Source of the DNA: Hofstenia miamia
Taxonomy: Eukaryota; Xenacoelomorpha; Acoela
Reading direction: 5' to 3'
Assembly: GCA_004352715.1 (NCBI GenBank)
Contig: SCFE01000118.1
Location: 696,607 to 760,606 of the forward strand
DNA: 64,000 nucleotides
The notes beneath the pieces were generated by a model. It searched no databases. It saw only the letters and a program-made list of their open reading frames with translations, and was not told the origin of the DNA. Both the position numbers and the translations under genes were made by a program. This document shows positions 20,501 through 34,100 of the stretch, piece by piece; the first letter of the stretch is position 1, and every line of letters begins with the position of its first letter.

Positions 20501-21360
20501 CTAAGACCTACCTCAGCTCAAGGAATTTTAGATTTCGACCACTGGTGAAGTTATTTCAAAAAGTTATTAATATATCATTGATATATTTATATTTTGAATT
20601 GAAGTATTTTTTCAACTCGCTTGCAACGTTTTAAAACATACTTTCTGAGAATCAATGATTAAAAATTTTGAATAGGGTTGGCAAACAATGCTTTTACAGA
20701 CAGAACGTTCTAAACGTTTAAGACAATGTTTCTTTTTATTTTAGACAGAACTTAGCCTTCAAGTTGCTCACATTTTGTTCAAAACATATTTTTGCAGACA
20801 TTTAGGTATGATCAGTTACTCAAAGTTTGATGAAAATAATGTTTGAAATAAGAATGCCTTTAAACATTGATTCAAAAATTTGAAATTTACTTAAGTCAAA
20901 GTTTGATTTGAAATTTGCAAGTTTAAAAATTTGATTTCAAGTTTGATGTATCTTAGAAATGCATATTTATAAGACTTTGAGTAGAAATTAAATATGCATA
21001 TAGAAATACCAATGAGGTAGGCTCAAATCTACATGTGCAGATCTTAATTATACTTTCTGTATTCAATGAAGTATATACTAGAACATACATAGTTCATTCT
21101 CTGTATAGAATAAAGAATAAGATTATTGTACTTATTACATAAAGACATCTAATTTGTAGTAAATGCCATCTCATTTTTAAAAATGTTGAAATTGCCCATT
21201 TAATTATTCCAGGTAAATCAATAAAACAGGAAATAATTTATTCTCAATTTATGTTGTGTAGCTTCATGTTATTTTTGAATCTGTTATTTTGTTTTTCAAA
21301 ACAGTCAGGTAGATGACACTATAGAAACAACTTTTTAAATAAAATTGATTATTTTCAAAA
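20501..21360. other. No gene seen
   Basis: AT-rich DNA with a low-complexity patch rich in AAGTTTGATTT and AATTTGAAATTT around 20820-20960. No coding signal. Confidence 0.5.
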
Positions 21361-21369
21361 TATGGGACT

Positions 21370-21478
21370 AGATTTTTGACGGGAGAGTGATAAGCACCGA
21401 ACGGAATGGAACAAAAGTAGACGTGCTCGGTACGGCACCGGGGTGGAAATTCTGTCCCGTTTCCAACTCTGAGCATGG
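21370..21478. repeat. GC-rich island, probable transposon-derived
   Basis: Unlike its surroundings, this stretch is about half G+C: AAGCACCGAACGGAATGGAA and GCTCGGTACGGCACCGGGGT, with imperfect palindromes around CGGTACGGCACCG. It lies just beyond the 3' end of the receptor gene. It looks like the end of a non-autonomous repeat, but no partner end was found. Confidence 0.35.
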
Positions 21479-21485
21479 TAGCTTT

Positions 21486-21491
21486 TTTATT
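21486..21491 (-). promoter_or_regulatory. Candidate polyadenylation signal of the receptor gene
   Basis: AATAAA on the minus strand, about 130 bases after the receptor stop codon. A reasonable position for cleavage and polyadenylation, but not proven. Confidence 0.45.
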
Positions 21492-21619
21492 TGTGTTATA
21501 AATTGTTCTCTTGGAACAAATTACGTCTGAATTGGCGCAGATAAAAAATAATGCTGATTAATTTTGTATTCAAGATAAAAAAATTATGTTATAAATTACT
21601 GAAATAAAAAATACGAATT

Positions 21620-22134
21620 TTAATCTCTACATTTTATTTTATATGTGTAGTAAATCATAGCACTTAATTGAAATCCAAAATACACTATTGCCGAATTTCG
21701 ATCGATCACCTGGCATACATTGAACCATTTTAATCTCGTCATTTCAGAAAATTCACTTTCGAACTTTTCATTTTCTTGAATGGCAAAAGACTCTAGCCTT
21801 TCAGCGGCGCGAATGCATCTGTTGGGCTTCTTAATTTTAACATTGTTGGCCAAAACAATGGATTGCGAATCTACTCGAACATCCAGTCCATTGATTCCTG
21901 ATATCCCTACAAGGAAAGCTAATTTGTCTATAATGCGGAAAAGAATGGGGTGGTTGACTGGTGGATCGGCGGGAGACTCGTAAAATTTGTAAAACAGGCT
22001 GAGATTCAATGCTGTAACTATTATGGCACACGCTGTGGAAGAAATGCTAACAATATAGAATTCTGAAATGAGAGGAAATGTTGTGGATGACGTAGGTACT
22101 AAAAGTGATACCACGTGTAGATTTAGACAATAAG
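21620..22134 (-). CDS. Receptor exon 4: rest of M2, M3, loop and M4
   Basis: Residues 317-487. After a GTATTTAG acceptor the exon completes M2 (YCLNLHVVSLLVPTSS; the VPTS stretch matches the usual PPTS of the M2-M3 linker). It continues with M3 (ISEFYIVSISSTACAIIVT), a short cytoplasmic loop with HPILFRIIDKLAFLV and RAAERLESFAIQENEKFE, then KWFNVCQVIDRNSAIVYF, the typical pre-M4 tryptophan and VIDR, and M4. The stop TAA is at 21620-21622. The whole C-terminal half, including M3 and M4, lies in one exon. Confidence 0.87.
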
Positions 22135-25100
22135 CTAAATACAGTAATCAGTTAAATTTTATATTATTTTTCTTCATTTAATAGTCTTGCATACATTTCT
22201 AGAAACTGAACGAAAATTATGATAAAAATTTACTTAAAATTTGAATAAAAAATGAATTTAACATTATTTAATTCTGAGTTGTAATATAAAAAATCGTTTA
22301 GACTTTTATCATTTACATGTTACTTTACATGATTCCACTCCAAGTTTTGTTAAATTGAATATTCGGTTTAGATATACATAATGCATTAAGTATTCAAAAG
22401 ATGCATAAAATGCGAAAAAGCAGAAAATCTTCAGTTTCTCTTGAAGAATAAGACTATAGTAGTGGCTTGGAAACGAAAAAAAGATACTTAGCCAGGGCAA
22501 GTTTATGTGCCAGTATCACCCATATTAATTTCAAAGTTGAACACTACCTTCAATAAATAAGCTTAGTATATCTTAACGCCTATTATTCGGTTTTGGTAGA
22601 ACTAAGTAGCTTCTATTTTGATTTTGAACAGTAATGACTTGATGTCAATTTAAATATTTTCTAAATTTATAATGTAAATCGATATGTTTTATTATAATAA
22701 CAAATTCAGATACTCATCTTAGCCAACTCTACTTCAACTGGTAATAAAGAAGAAACTTAATTGAATGTCAGGTTTTTCTACATCGAAATTTGACATGATA
22801 TTATTGAATAAAACCGAAAAGAGGGTTATAAATTGAAATTTTCAACTTCCATTTATAGATTCGAGCAAACACTTAATGCTTAGTTCACAAGTTTTTTGGA
22901 TACCAAGAGACTCATAGCAAAGAATCCGTAGAAAAGGTGAATATTAGACTGTTTCACATATGATGTGATCAAAGGGCGGAAATGATGTTGAAACTATCCT
23001 AAATAGGTCAAGTATAGTAAGTACTGTTTTGTATGTAGAGCAGATTACTCCATCTTTCGAGATTTCTGCAATAATTTTAAATAACATATTTAGACTCTTT
23101 AAGAACATATTTGAACTCTTTAAGAAGCAATTCAGAAACATTTGCAAAAATATCAAAACTTTTCCGGGATTCAAAATGTCGAAATAATTATTTGCATTTT
23201 CTAATGGGCCAAGTGGTGAAACGTTTCCTACTTTGTGTATGTATTCAGATGCGTCCTTCGGCAATCCTAGTTGGGAAGGTTCGATAATTTTTTTGGCAGC
23301 GATTTAATTGAATGGTCTTCTAGGAAGTTAAGACGCATATCACGAAGTGCCGAAACAATAGCACTAGTGGATAATGTTGACCTACTATATTATATTCGTC
23401 ATATGCTACAATCTGTAATTGGGTGTTCTCAAATATTACTTCCAGTTGATATTTACACTGACAGTCAGTCTCTATTTAATGGTGTTCATTCTGGATCCGC
23501 CCTACTTGAAAAACGACTAGCAATTGATTGTAATTATATAAGAGAAGGTATTAAACGAGAAGTTTACAAACTTCATCATATCCCTGGTGACAAGATGATT
23601 GCCGACAGTTTAACCAAATCTAAAGGCAATTCTAATTTACTTCAACTTTTATGGAAGAGCCATTCTTGAATAGAAAACTGGGAATGTGATAATCAATGAA
23701 ATACCAGTAATTTAGTAAATATAATGTAATACCTAAATGTTTATTTGAATTTATTGTTAATTCAGTTTTTAAACATACTATCTAAAACATAGTTTGTTTT
23801 ATGTTATTTCCTGATTATGTTGGGAGGTATTGATTATTTTACAATTTAGACTCTTTAAGAACATATTTAAACTCTTTAAGAATCGAGTAGTAAGATCAGT
23901 ATTACAGAACACTGGCGAGATTTAGGTGACTGAGAATAAATTTTCAGCTTTGTGTTTTGTAAAAATTGCTTTGATAAATTGCATGGTTCTCTTGTTATCC
24001 CAACCAATTTTAATATGTGACAGAATATTTTAATTTAAGTGACTATTAAATACAAAAAAATTGAAGAATATGTTATGTAGTGCCCTCGCAGTAAGCACTG
24101 GGAACATAGTGGCAATATGACCTCTAAATAGGCTAAGAGTTATTTGGATATCTCAAAGATAATCTTTGCTATTAAACTTCAGCATGTAGCATACTTACCT
24201 AAGAAGACACTGATTTCCAGTTTCATCTTCTGCTTATTCTTGTTTGAATTGAAAAAAGCTAATATTCCAAGTAGAGACAGAAGAAGATTCGGCATAATGA
24301 TAATCCGTTCGTAGAAATCCGACTTTCTGCGAAAAGTAAAAGTGAATATCAAATCCGCGTACTCCAGTTTACCCAATAGATCGAAGTAAACACTAAATTC
24401 ATAATGGATATTATTAGTTAACTTAATATTAACGGTACATTCATTCTTCAATGTTTTTGGCGTTTTGGGTTCTTTCCACACCCACTTGGAAAGCGGAAAA
24501 TTAAATTATTGATGAAAATTAGTATTTTGGGAACAAAATGTGGAAATGCAAAGTACCAATATATAAGGATTTATTGCATAGGTTTATGATGAAATTATGA
24601 GGTCTATGAAAATTTGCAGTTACACAAGACCCAGCGCAAAATATTTCAATACAGAACTATCACTACAAAACTTCAAATGAAAACTTTTTCAAATTAGTTA
24701 TATATTAGTAATTTGGAAATTATGGAAACTACAAAAATTGTGGCAAAAATGTTAGACCAGGGAGTAATAGGAGGTAGTAGCTTCAAGTCATACTTTTTTA
24801 CTTAATGGCACCAAATTTTACTTAATTTTCCTAGGTAAGACCCATTAGGTTCACTATGTGATAGGAGCATTCCCTACAAAAACTGAAAACCCTGGTAACA
24901 ATCCTAGCTCCTTACAAATGCATTTGTAATCTTAAATCTGAATCAATGTTTTATTCTACTGTTCAGAATATTTTTATTGAATCGTAAATAATTTCCTATG
25001 AGCGACGTCAAATGCTCCAACAAATATTGTTGATCTCCCTTAAATGTAAAATTGTCAAGGCATTTCTCTTTCTATGCCTGCAATGTAAACCTCGCATATT

Positions 25101-28100
25101 TGAAATATCAATTCAATAATAAATATTATTAAGTTGTGCAAAACAGTGTAATAAATATATTGATGGAAAACAAAGAATACTATAGGAAGCAGGACATTTA
25201 AATTTTCTTTCTACATCAAATATATCACAAATTTTAATCAAACCTTTGTCAAAGGAATTTCTTTTTGGCTTACATAAAGAATTTTCAAGTACATATGCAT
25301 ATATCCATATGTCTTTAAATTTAAAAGAGTTTTAATTTATCATTTCATTGATCAAAGTTTCAAAATTGAAATATTGACCTAATTTTACAACATCAAACAA
25401 ATTTGCTATAAATAATTCCAGTCTTTTGCTGCCACTTTTGGGTTACCTTAGCCCTATTCGACTAGAGATTGCTCTGCGACTCAGGCCTGGCAAAATTTCC
25501 ACCTCCATACCTAAATCTGGATTGGATTATGACATTAAAAAACTTTCCACAAATATTCTTCCTATCAACACTACCAATTTATAATTTAAAAAAAATGTGA
25601 TACCATTATTTTTTGACGTCAACAAGTTTAAAAATGTAGGGATTTATTAAAGTAACTAAATAATGCGCTTAGCATTTGGAAATGATAGAATTCATTAGAA
25701 TTCTTAACTTATCCAATATAATTTTCTTGCTTTTACATACTTTTTACACACAAACAATAATTATACGCTTTGCAAAAATTGGAAGACTATCCCTGATTGA
25801 AAGGCAATATCATGCATAAAATGGACAGATATTTAGAAAATTTGTACTTGAAGGTAATAATTCTCAATCAAATTTAAGAAATGGTGCTAAATTACCACTG
25901 TGAAAGCTCCTAAAAACTTTTTTTAGAAATAATCAAAAGATTAATAGAGAGAGGAAATCTTCCCCTTGGTCGAATAGAATTATGAAAGGTGGTAATTTTA
26001 TGTAGCATTTACAAAAGAGATGTGCCCAGGAATGTTTTCTTGAGGAGGACAAGCTTTTAAACTGCGCATAGGACACCTTACTGTAAACTATTTTCTAATT
26101 ATATGTCTTTCAAATAAATAAGCCTAATTCATTTGAGGATAAATATTAATCTATGACCAGGTATAGAAGCAAAGGATCAATTATGTCATCAATAAAAAGA
26201 AACAATTCTCTGTGAACCTGAATCAAGAGAATTTCCTTTAAATGATCTTGTTCATAAGCTGCCCATGATGACTTTAAAGAAGCAAATGGTTGTATACACA
26301 GTTTTGACCAATTAGAAATGTGGAATTCTTGGAATATTTACATATCAATTGATGAATGCACTCTCATATCATGGTGAGCACTTGTGCTAAATAATATTTG
26401 AAAATATTATTTCTTTAATTAAAATTTCGTTTTCTTAAACATTTACTTTTCCCATACTGAAGCTTTAGATCTAATTCGTAGAGGAGCAAGAAATAACCTC
26501 ACCTACATTTTTCATTTATTAGGCACTCTATGTTCAAAATCAGAATTTTGCATTTTTTTATTATTTCTGTTAAGTTTCGGATCACTACAACTAACAATTA
26601 TTACTTTGCAAAATTTTGCATGGTATAAGTCAAAATTACGTTTCCCCATTAAATATTGGTTTGCTTGTCCATCTAGAAATTTTAAAAGAAATCTTCTTTA
26701 ATGGTATAATTGTTTCACGGGAGGTTCCCTCTACGCATTCCTATATGCCTGTTTTGGCTAAAAACCTAAGTTAATGTCCTGGACATTCAACTTTATACCT
26801 ATGAAATACATTATCCTGGATTTATATTTTGCTGAAAGCTAATAGTAAAATTTTGGTTAATTGCTATTATTAAATTATTTCGAAAACACTTCAAAGTCGA
26901 AGAACGAACCTGATAACCTAACCTAATCGTTGACAACGTTAATAAATTTTTATTAGTAAACTTATTACGCCATTTGGAATTTAATAACCGATAATTGAAT
27001 TTTACATCTACAGTAAATAGTTGTCAATTTGTAAATGGCATGCATTAAGTTTGCAATTTTCCAAACAAATATTATTGCTTAAAATCAAAGTAATTAGTGG
27101 CGCATTTTCAAGAAAAACATTAAAATTGAAATGTTCAACGTCCTAACAAACCGAAATTATTATTCTCAGGAAAATTTGAATATTTTGAAGGATTTATAAA
27201 ACCTTTGTACGAAAATTTTTCTATATTAATGCAGAGTAGGTTGACATAATAATTATGGTGTTGGTAGTGGTTCCTAAGGATGATTATGTTGTTCACTAAG
27301 AATTCTATTCTTAGATCTCATAAAATGATTATATAATTCTCAAAATTGGGCAAGAAATATTTCATTAACCATTGAACGAACTACATGAAAAAATCAAGTT
27401 TCAGTGCTATCAGTCATTAACTCAAATGGCATTTGACTGCGCTCAGATTACCAAGGAAATGTTACGCTCAATTGACAAGAGTAACCCTTTGATTCTGATT
27501 TCTTAAACAAAATTTGATCCTTAATATTAGAACCTTGACAATGCTCCCATGTTTGTTTAACTGATTTGAAATTCTAAATTCCATACCCTACTATTAAGAC
27601 TAATTGCAAAAAACTTATTCCTTATATATATATATATATATATATATAGTAGGCTGCAAATTATTAGTCACCCCCTCAAAATTTTGTGTTTTTAGTGTTT
27701 ATAGGCCAAAAACTTCTATTTATCCCCCTATAGGCGATTTAAAATTAACCTGTGCAGGAATGTTGTGTTTCTTACCAAATATCTATCATTATTAAACATT
27801 CATCACTTTAGACACAAGGATCTTGCAAAAGCATATATTTAATACATACATATATGAAATAGTTGGATATTTTATTTTACAGTACAAATGTCAAAATAAT
27901 TTCAATGTGAGTCAATAATTTGTATTGCTACCTTTTGCCTCAATGAGTGCCTTCTATCGTGCTGGCAAGGAGGCAATTAACTTCTGACAGGTTTCTGTCA
28001 GTGTGGTATCTGTAAACCCGACTTATTATTTGAAGGCTGCCAGCACCCTTTGAGCATATTACCGACCACATCATTACCTTTGTTGGATGCTTTACAGTTG

Positions 28101-31100
28101 ACGTATTGGATATAGGCGGTTCCTGTTAATACCATATTCGAGGAGCAGATGCTATTTGACAGATGAATGTGGACTAGAGGTCGACGGTAAACCGAACCGA
28201 AACCGCGGTTTTCACACAGACCGAAACCGAACTGACTCATTTTCACTAGCACGGTTTCAAACGGTTTTTAATGACTGGTAATTTCGCATTTCTTAGACAA
28301 CGATTTAACCTTGGTTTCTGCTATAATTTTGCAAACTTTAGGAGCACCATCCTGCTTTATGGAGAGAACTAGTCTCTGGTGTCGATGCTTCTTCTCTCAT
28401 TAAGACTAAGAAAAACTTGAAATTAATCTTGTAAACCCATAAGAAAATATAGCTTCGAAATTATATGTTTTATTACAGAACAAAACCGAAACCGAACCGA
28501 AACCGCGTTTTTGCACCAAATCCAATCCGATCCGAACCGAAGTTAAAATTTCAAAACCGTAGACCACTAATTTGGACTCATTTGAGAAGCAGACATTGGC
28601 CCAATCCAGATGGTTCTTGTGCATTGTGGCCGTCAGGCAAGGCTTTCAGACTGATTTAACACATCTGGCACCTCGTTCCTTCAATCTGCACCTCACATTG
28701 TCCTTAGAGACGTTGACACCTGCATATTTCAAATTGGGAGCAAGACGATGAGATTAGTTCAGCAGATTTTCCAGTGCTTGATGGGGAATAAATCGGTCTG
28801 TAGTAGCAGAAGTTGCCCTTCTTCGACCACGTCGGCCGGCACAGAGGCTCGCCGTGCTGCCAGCTTGTCCCATCCGCTGAATAGTTCTCTTGCTCGCCTC
28901 CATTTGCGTGGCAGTCTTTTGCATTGTGTGCCTGTGTATCTTCAATAGTGCCGGAATAGAAACTGTTTGACTGCGGATACATATCTTGTCTTTCCCATAT
29001 TGAATTTAATGAAATTTAATGAATTGAGTAAATGAATAATACCACAAAAACTGTGATAGCATGTAAATAACGTTGCACAACTATGACAATTGCCTGACAT
29101 TTCGTAAACCAATTTGAGTGAGCCATGAGACGAAGTTAGAGGGTGAAACAGATGGATGCAACAGACACACTAGCAGACACACTAATATAAGGAAACAATC
29201 AGTAGTGATCGGGCAATGCAAGCGGCAGTGTTTAATAGAGGGCAATAGTGTGTACATATTTGATAGAGTGAAACATTATTATGTATTATTATGTGGTTGA
29301 GGGTAATTATGCATGCATTTTGGTAAGTATATACATCTGCAAGGTTCTTGTGTCTATAAATTATTTTTGAATCGTATAAAGAGAGATAAACAGAAGTTTA
29401 TAGCATAAAACACTAAGAAAAAAAATTTTCAGAGGGTGACTAATAACACAAAACAGTACGTTTTGTAATTGTGGGTAAGGACTATGTAACGATGATGAAC
29501 CAACAACGTCAATAAAATAAATTAGTATTGGTTTGTTGACTACCCCTTTCAGTTTTGCAAACCAGACAAGATAAATTTAGCTTGCGCAGGCTCGTACCAG
29601 TAATCTAGCTATCTGCTCGTGACCGATGTTAATACGTATCTATATGGCTAAGTTTCATTGCATATAGATTCTGACACAGTGGTATTTCTTGAATACATTA
29701 ACTTTATTGTGTTTCAGTTATCATGCTTTGAGTTGAAATCCTGTTGATGCATTTTGCTATATATGGTGGTGAATTCTCACCAAAGAAATACCGCCGCATT
29801 ACTACTGACCTATTTAGAAAACACTCTTTCTTATTTTTTAAAATTGCGATTGGAGATCAAGACAAGATCTGAGCACCCCATATTTGCTGCGCAACGTGCT
29901 CAAATGGTCTTAAAGATTGGATTGTTGGTAAGAGAACATCGATGTTATTTCCTATCCCAATGGTATAGAGATTGCTATTTCTGCTTAATAAATATTACAG
30001 GACATAGCACAAAAAGCAAGAAAACGGCAAGTGGTCGTCGTCCATGCTGGCAGATTACTACTGGATGCTACAAAGGGAATACAGTGATTCCGCACATAAG
30101 AGGAAGGAAAGTGCCAAACACAAATGATGCATTATTATGATGTAAACTTTTGTATATGTGTCGAAATTTGTTTAGCTTCTTAAGAATTTCAGTATTGTGC
30201 GTTTAAAAAGCTTTTTTATTTTTATTTTTATGTTAATCCACAGGGTGTATCAAAGCTAAGGACAATACTATTTTTGTTACTATGCAAATAGTATCTGAAA
30301 AATGAAAGAAAATAAGCTGTTTGATAATTACTCACAACCCCAAAATTAGTAGGACAGTGTAATTTGCGCCCTACTGTATATATATACTGTATAATGTATA
30401 TATAGCTGCATTTTCAATTGCTTCTTGTATTTTAGAAATTCTTGTATTTTAGAAAATTCCATCTCAATATATAATGAAAACAGCCTTGAAAACAGGAATT
30501 GAATTATGTCCGATTTCTAACCCCTAACTCATTGCAAGTTATAAGAAATGTATAAATAAAATTAAAATAAACAACAATTACTGGAAAGGTGCATTCACAA
30601 CAACAACGGCGAAAATCTGGAATAATTTACCACAAAATGTACGTAAATCTTTATCATTACAGAAGTTCAAGAAATTGTTAAAAGAAAACCTGCTTGCTAA
30701 TCAAATTAAATACGGATATTCAAATAAATTAAATACATTGCGAAAATTTTTATGTTTTTAATTTTATATTTTTAATTCAAATTGATTTTTAATTTTATTG
30801 TATTGTAATTTTATTTGTATATTTATTGTAAATAGCTTTGTGTGCATTTTTATTATATATTAGTAAGTATGTAATTTGTAAATAATGTATATATATATAT
30901 ATATANNNNNNNNNNNNNNNNNNNNNNNNNNNNNNNNNNNNNNNNNNNNNNNNNNNNNNNNNNNNNNNNNNNNNNNNNNNNNNNNNNNNNNNNNNNNNNN
31001 NNNNNNNNNNNNNNNNNNNNNNNNNNNNNNNNNNNNNNNNNNNNNNNNNNNNNNNNNNNNNNNNNNNNNNNNNNNNNNNNNNNNNNNNNNNNNNNNNNNN

Positions 31101-34100
31101 NNNNNNNNNNNNNNNNNNNNNNNNNNNNNNNNNNNNNNNNNNNNNNNNNNNNNNNNNNNNNNNNNNNNNNNNNNNNNNNNNNNNNNNNNNNNNNNNNNNN
31201 NNNNNNNNNNNNNNNNNNNNNNNNNNNNNNNNNNNNNNNNNNNNNNNNNNNNNNNNNNNNNNNNNNNNNNNNNNNNNNNNNNNNNNNNNNNNNNNNNNNN
31301 NNNNNNNNNNNNNNNNNNNNNNNNNNNNNNNNNNNNNNNNNNNNNNNNNNNNNNNNNNNNNNNNNNNNNNNNNNNNNNNNNNNNNNNNNNNNNNNNNNNN
31401 NNNNNNNNNNNNNNNNNNNNNNNNNNNNNNNNNNNNNNNNNNNNNNNNNNNNNNNNNNNNNNNNNNNNNNNNNNNNNNNNNNNNNNNNNNNNNNNNNNNN
31501 NNNNNNNNNNNNNNNNNNNNNNNNNNNNNNNNNNNNNNNNNNNNNNNNNNNNNNNNNNNNNNNNNNNNNNNNNNNNNNNNNNNNNNNNNNNNNNNNNNNN
31601 NNNNNNNNNNNNNNNNNNNNNNNNNNNNNNNNNNNNNNNNNNNNNNNNNNNNNNNNNNNNNNNNNNNNNNNNNNNNNNNNNNNNNNNNNNNNNNNNNNNN
31701 NNNNNNNNNNNNNNNNNNNNNNNNNNNNNNNNNNNNNNNNNNNNNNNNNNNNNNNNNNNNNNNNNNNNNNNNNNNNNNNNNNNNNNNNNNNNNNNNNNNN
31801 NNNNNNNNNNNNNNNNNNNNNNNNNNNNNNNNNNNNNNNNNNNNNNNNNNNNNNNNNNNNNNNNNNNNNNNNNNNNNNNNNNNNNNNNNNNNNNNNNNNN
31901 NNNNNATATATATACTTGTACAGTGAAAATAAGCATGCAGAATATAAAGCTAGTAAAAAAAAATATTAAATTCAATGCAAAGCGCATTATTCAATCTCTA
32001 ATAGGAATTTTCTCGTATATTTAATGTTCTAGATTTACTGCTTCACTTTACACAAGGGAAAAAATTACGCATGGTCTATTTACATAAGTCGAGAAATCAG
32101 TGATTGCATAATGAATGAATTGAAAATACGCATTTCTTTATAGGATCATTAAAAAAAGAAAGAGATAACTTACTTAGATCCAAATTTGCAAGTCACGTGA
32201 GCATTTTAATTGTACTTAAGTCGTTACTGCATTTTAACTGGGCTTGAGCAGTTTCTTTTACTTGTCATTTGGAATCGTAATGGCAAATTTAGAAAATTAT
32301 TCAATTGTTATTTATTTATTTTTGCCTCATATAGAAACTTCAACATATTCCAGCTTGTTGTTTGGAAGAATTCAACAACATATATTCCTAGTGAAAATTT
32401 TCTAAGAATATTCGAAAAATTGTTTGGTATGAAAAAATCTAAAATGTAAATATAAATATGAACCAACAAAAAACTTAGACATTCAATAGATTTTTATCGA
32501 AAAAGTTAAAGCATGCAGAAAAAGGTATTCGGAATGGGTGTAGATATTCTTCTATATTAAACTGTGAGCTAAAGTGTAATAAATATATTTGAAAATCACC
32601 GCTCATTGCAAGCATTTTGGGACACCAGAATAAAGTTTATCTATTCAAATAAAATTTTTGGCCATAAATGTAGCTGAATGATTTTGTGCTTTAGATTTAT
32701 AAAACACAACCAAGCAAAAATTTTACCCTCTGTAGAAATTTGAACTTCAAATAAATAATAGCCGTTCTATTAAATAATATTTCCATTTTTTTATAACCAA
32801 GTGTATGGGTTATTGATCTCATTTTTCTGGATTAATGCATCTGGCTCGGGAATTGATTTGTTAATAAAATTCACGCTTTGCTAAATATTTTACGCTAATG
32901 CGCAATTGAATTGTAATTAATTATACCCTGTTTACACGTGACATAAGACAGATCTGTCTCCAATTATCTCAAGACATATGTAGCGTGTAAACACCCAAAA
33001 CATAAGACATACGANTATGACGCTTTTATCAATGGCCACAACTTGAACACTGGTTAAAAGTAGTTCTCGTCCATGTTTACAGAGGTCCATGGTTTAGATA
33101 TTATACGTTTAATACATTTTGAGATATTTAACACCCCGCAATCTTGTAAATGAGATTGTATGAAGACAACTGCTAAATTTTTCAGGTGCTATTTCTGATT
33201 GATATCACTTATTGAATCAGAAAATCTATTTCTAACTAGCAATCAACTACATTTATATTTTTACATATCTTAAGGTGATTGTTCTATTTCTATGGAAATT
33301 TTGCGTATCAATTTTAATAAGAACTGCTACTATTTTAGACTTACCCTTCAGTAGTTTTAGATAGCTGAAGAAGATCTGATCCACTTACAACAGCAATATC
33401 AACTACATTAAAAATGCTGTTGTTGTCGTCTAAATGTTCATTTAAGCGAACACTTAAGAATTAGCTTTTCGGTGTTGTCTCATTATAAAAGTCAACTGTA
33501 TCTGCTTCTGTTCTAATATCGGGAGTTTTTAGAAGTCTGACCAATATATTAATGAGAAAGTATGGTTTGGTGGACTTATCTCCAATGGCACAAAGATTCA
33601 TCCCATCATTATTCGTTTGGGTTCGCTTTTCATTTTAACTTTTTCCAGAATCTTCTCTTGGAATATCAGGACTATTGTTCTTCATAGAGTTTTTTAATTG
33701 ATGGAGGAGGTATTGTCCTTAAAGAGATGTAAACTGAGTTTAATATTTGACAAATGTTCTTGTCATTTAATGGAAAATGAAATAACTTTTTCAACTTACT
33801 TTTTCTGCAACTTTTTTTTAGCAACTTAGGGATATTTTTGCATTATTTTTAACCAAAAATCAGCTTATTTTTTACACAATTTTTTCATTCTCCGATTGGC
33901 AAGTACTCTTTCTAACGAAATTCATTGATGCTTTGATAGAAAAACGTTTTTTGGATTTCTTAGCCACACAAGAGTGCATCGGCAAGGCATGGCATGGGAG
34001 CCATCACTTCACCATTTGTTACTACCACTCTTAGGTTCCAGCCCGGTTACTAGGAAGCTACCAAAGCTATGCAATTTGGAATTACGACCATGTAGGAATT

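Larger units (their letters stand above)
27650..29457 (-). mobile_element. Tc1/mariner-like DNA transposon, decayed
   Basis: The ends are inverted: TTATTAGTCACCCCCTCAAA at 27661 and, in reverse complement, TTATTAGTCACCCTCTGAAA ending near 29444, with similarity on to TTAGTGTTT (about 45 bp in all, imperfect). Both outer borders lie at TA. Inside, on the minus strand, a broken Tc1-type transposase is readable. A hAT-like MITE is inserted at 28175-28569. At about 1.8 kb including the insertion, with internal deletion, the element cannot be autonomous. Confidence 0.8.

Noticed and set aside
22944-23264. Minus frame with repeated CFLKSSNMFLKSLNMLFK
   Set aside because: Antisense of the 39-bp repeat and the start of the copia-type RNase H; not a gene.
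26900-26930. CCTAACCTAA, similar to the arthropod telomere repeat
   Set aside because: Only about two units; chance in AT-rich DNA.
27604-27795. Plus frame starting in the TA microsatellite
   Set aside because: It is the inverted repeat of the Tc1-like element, not coding.
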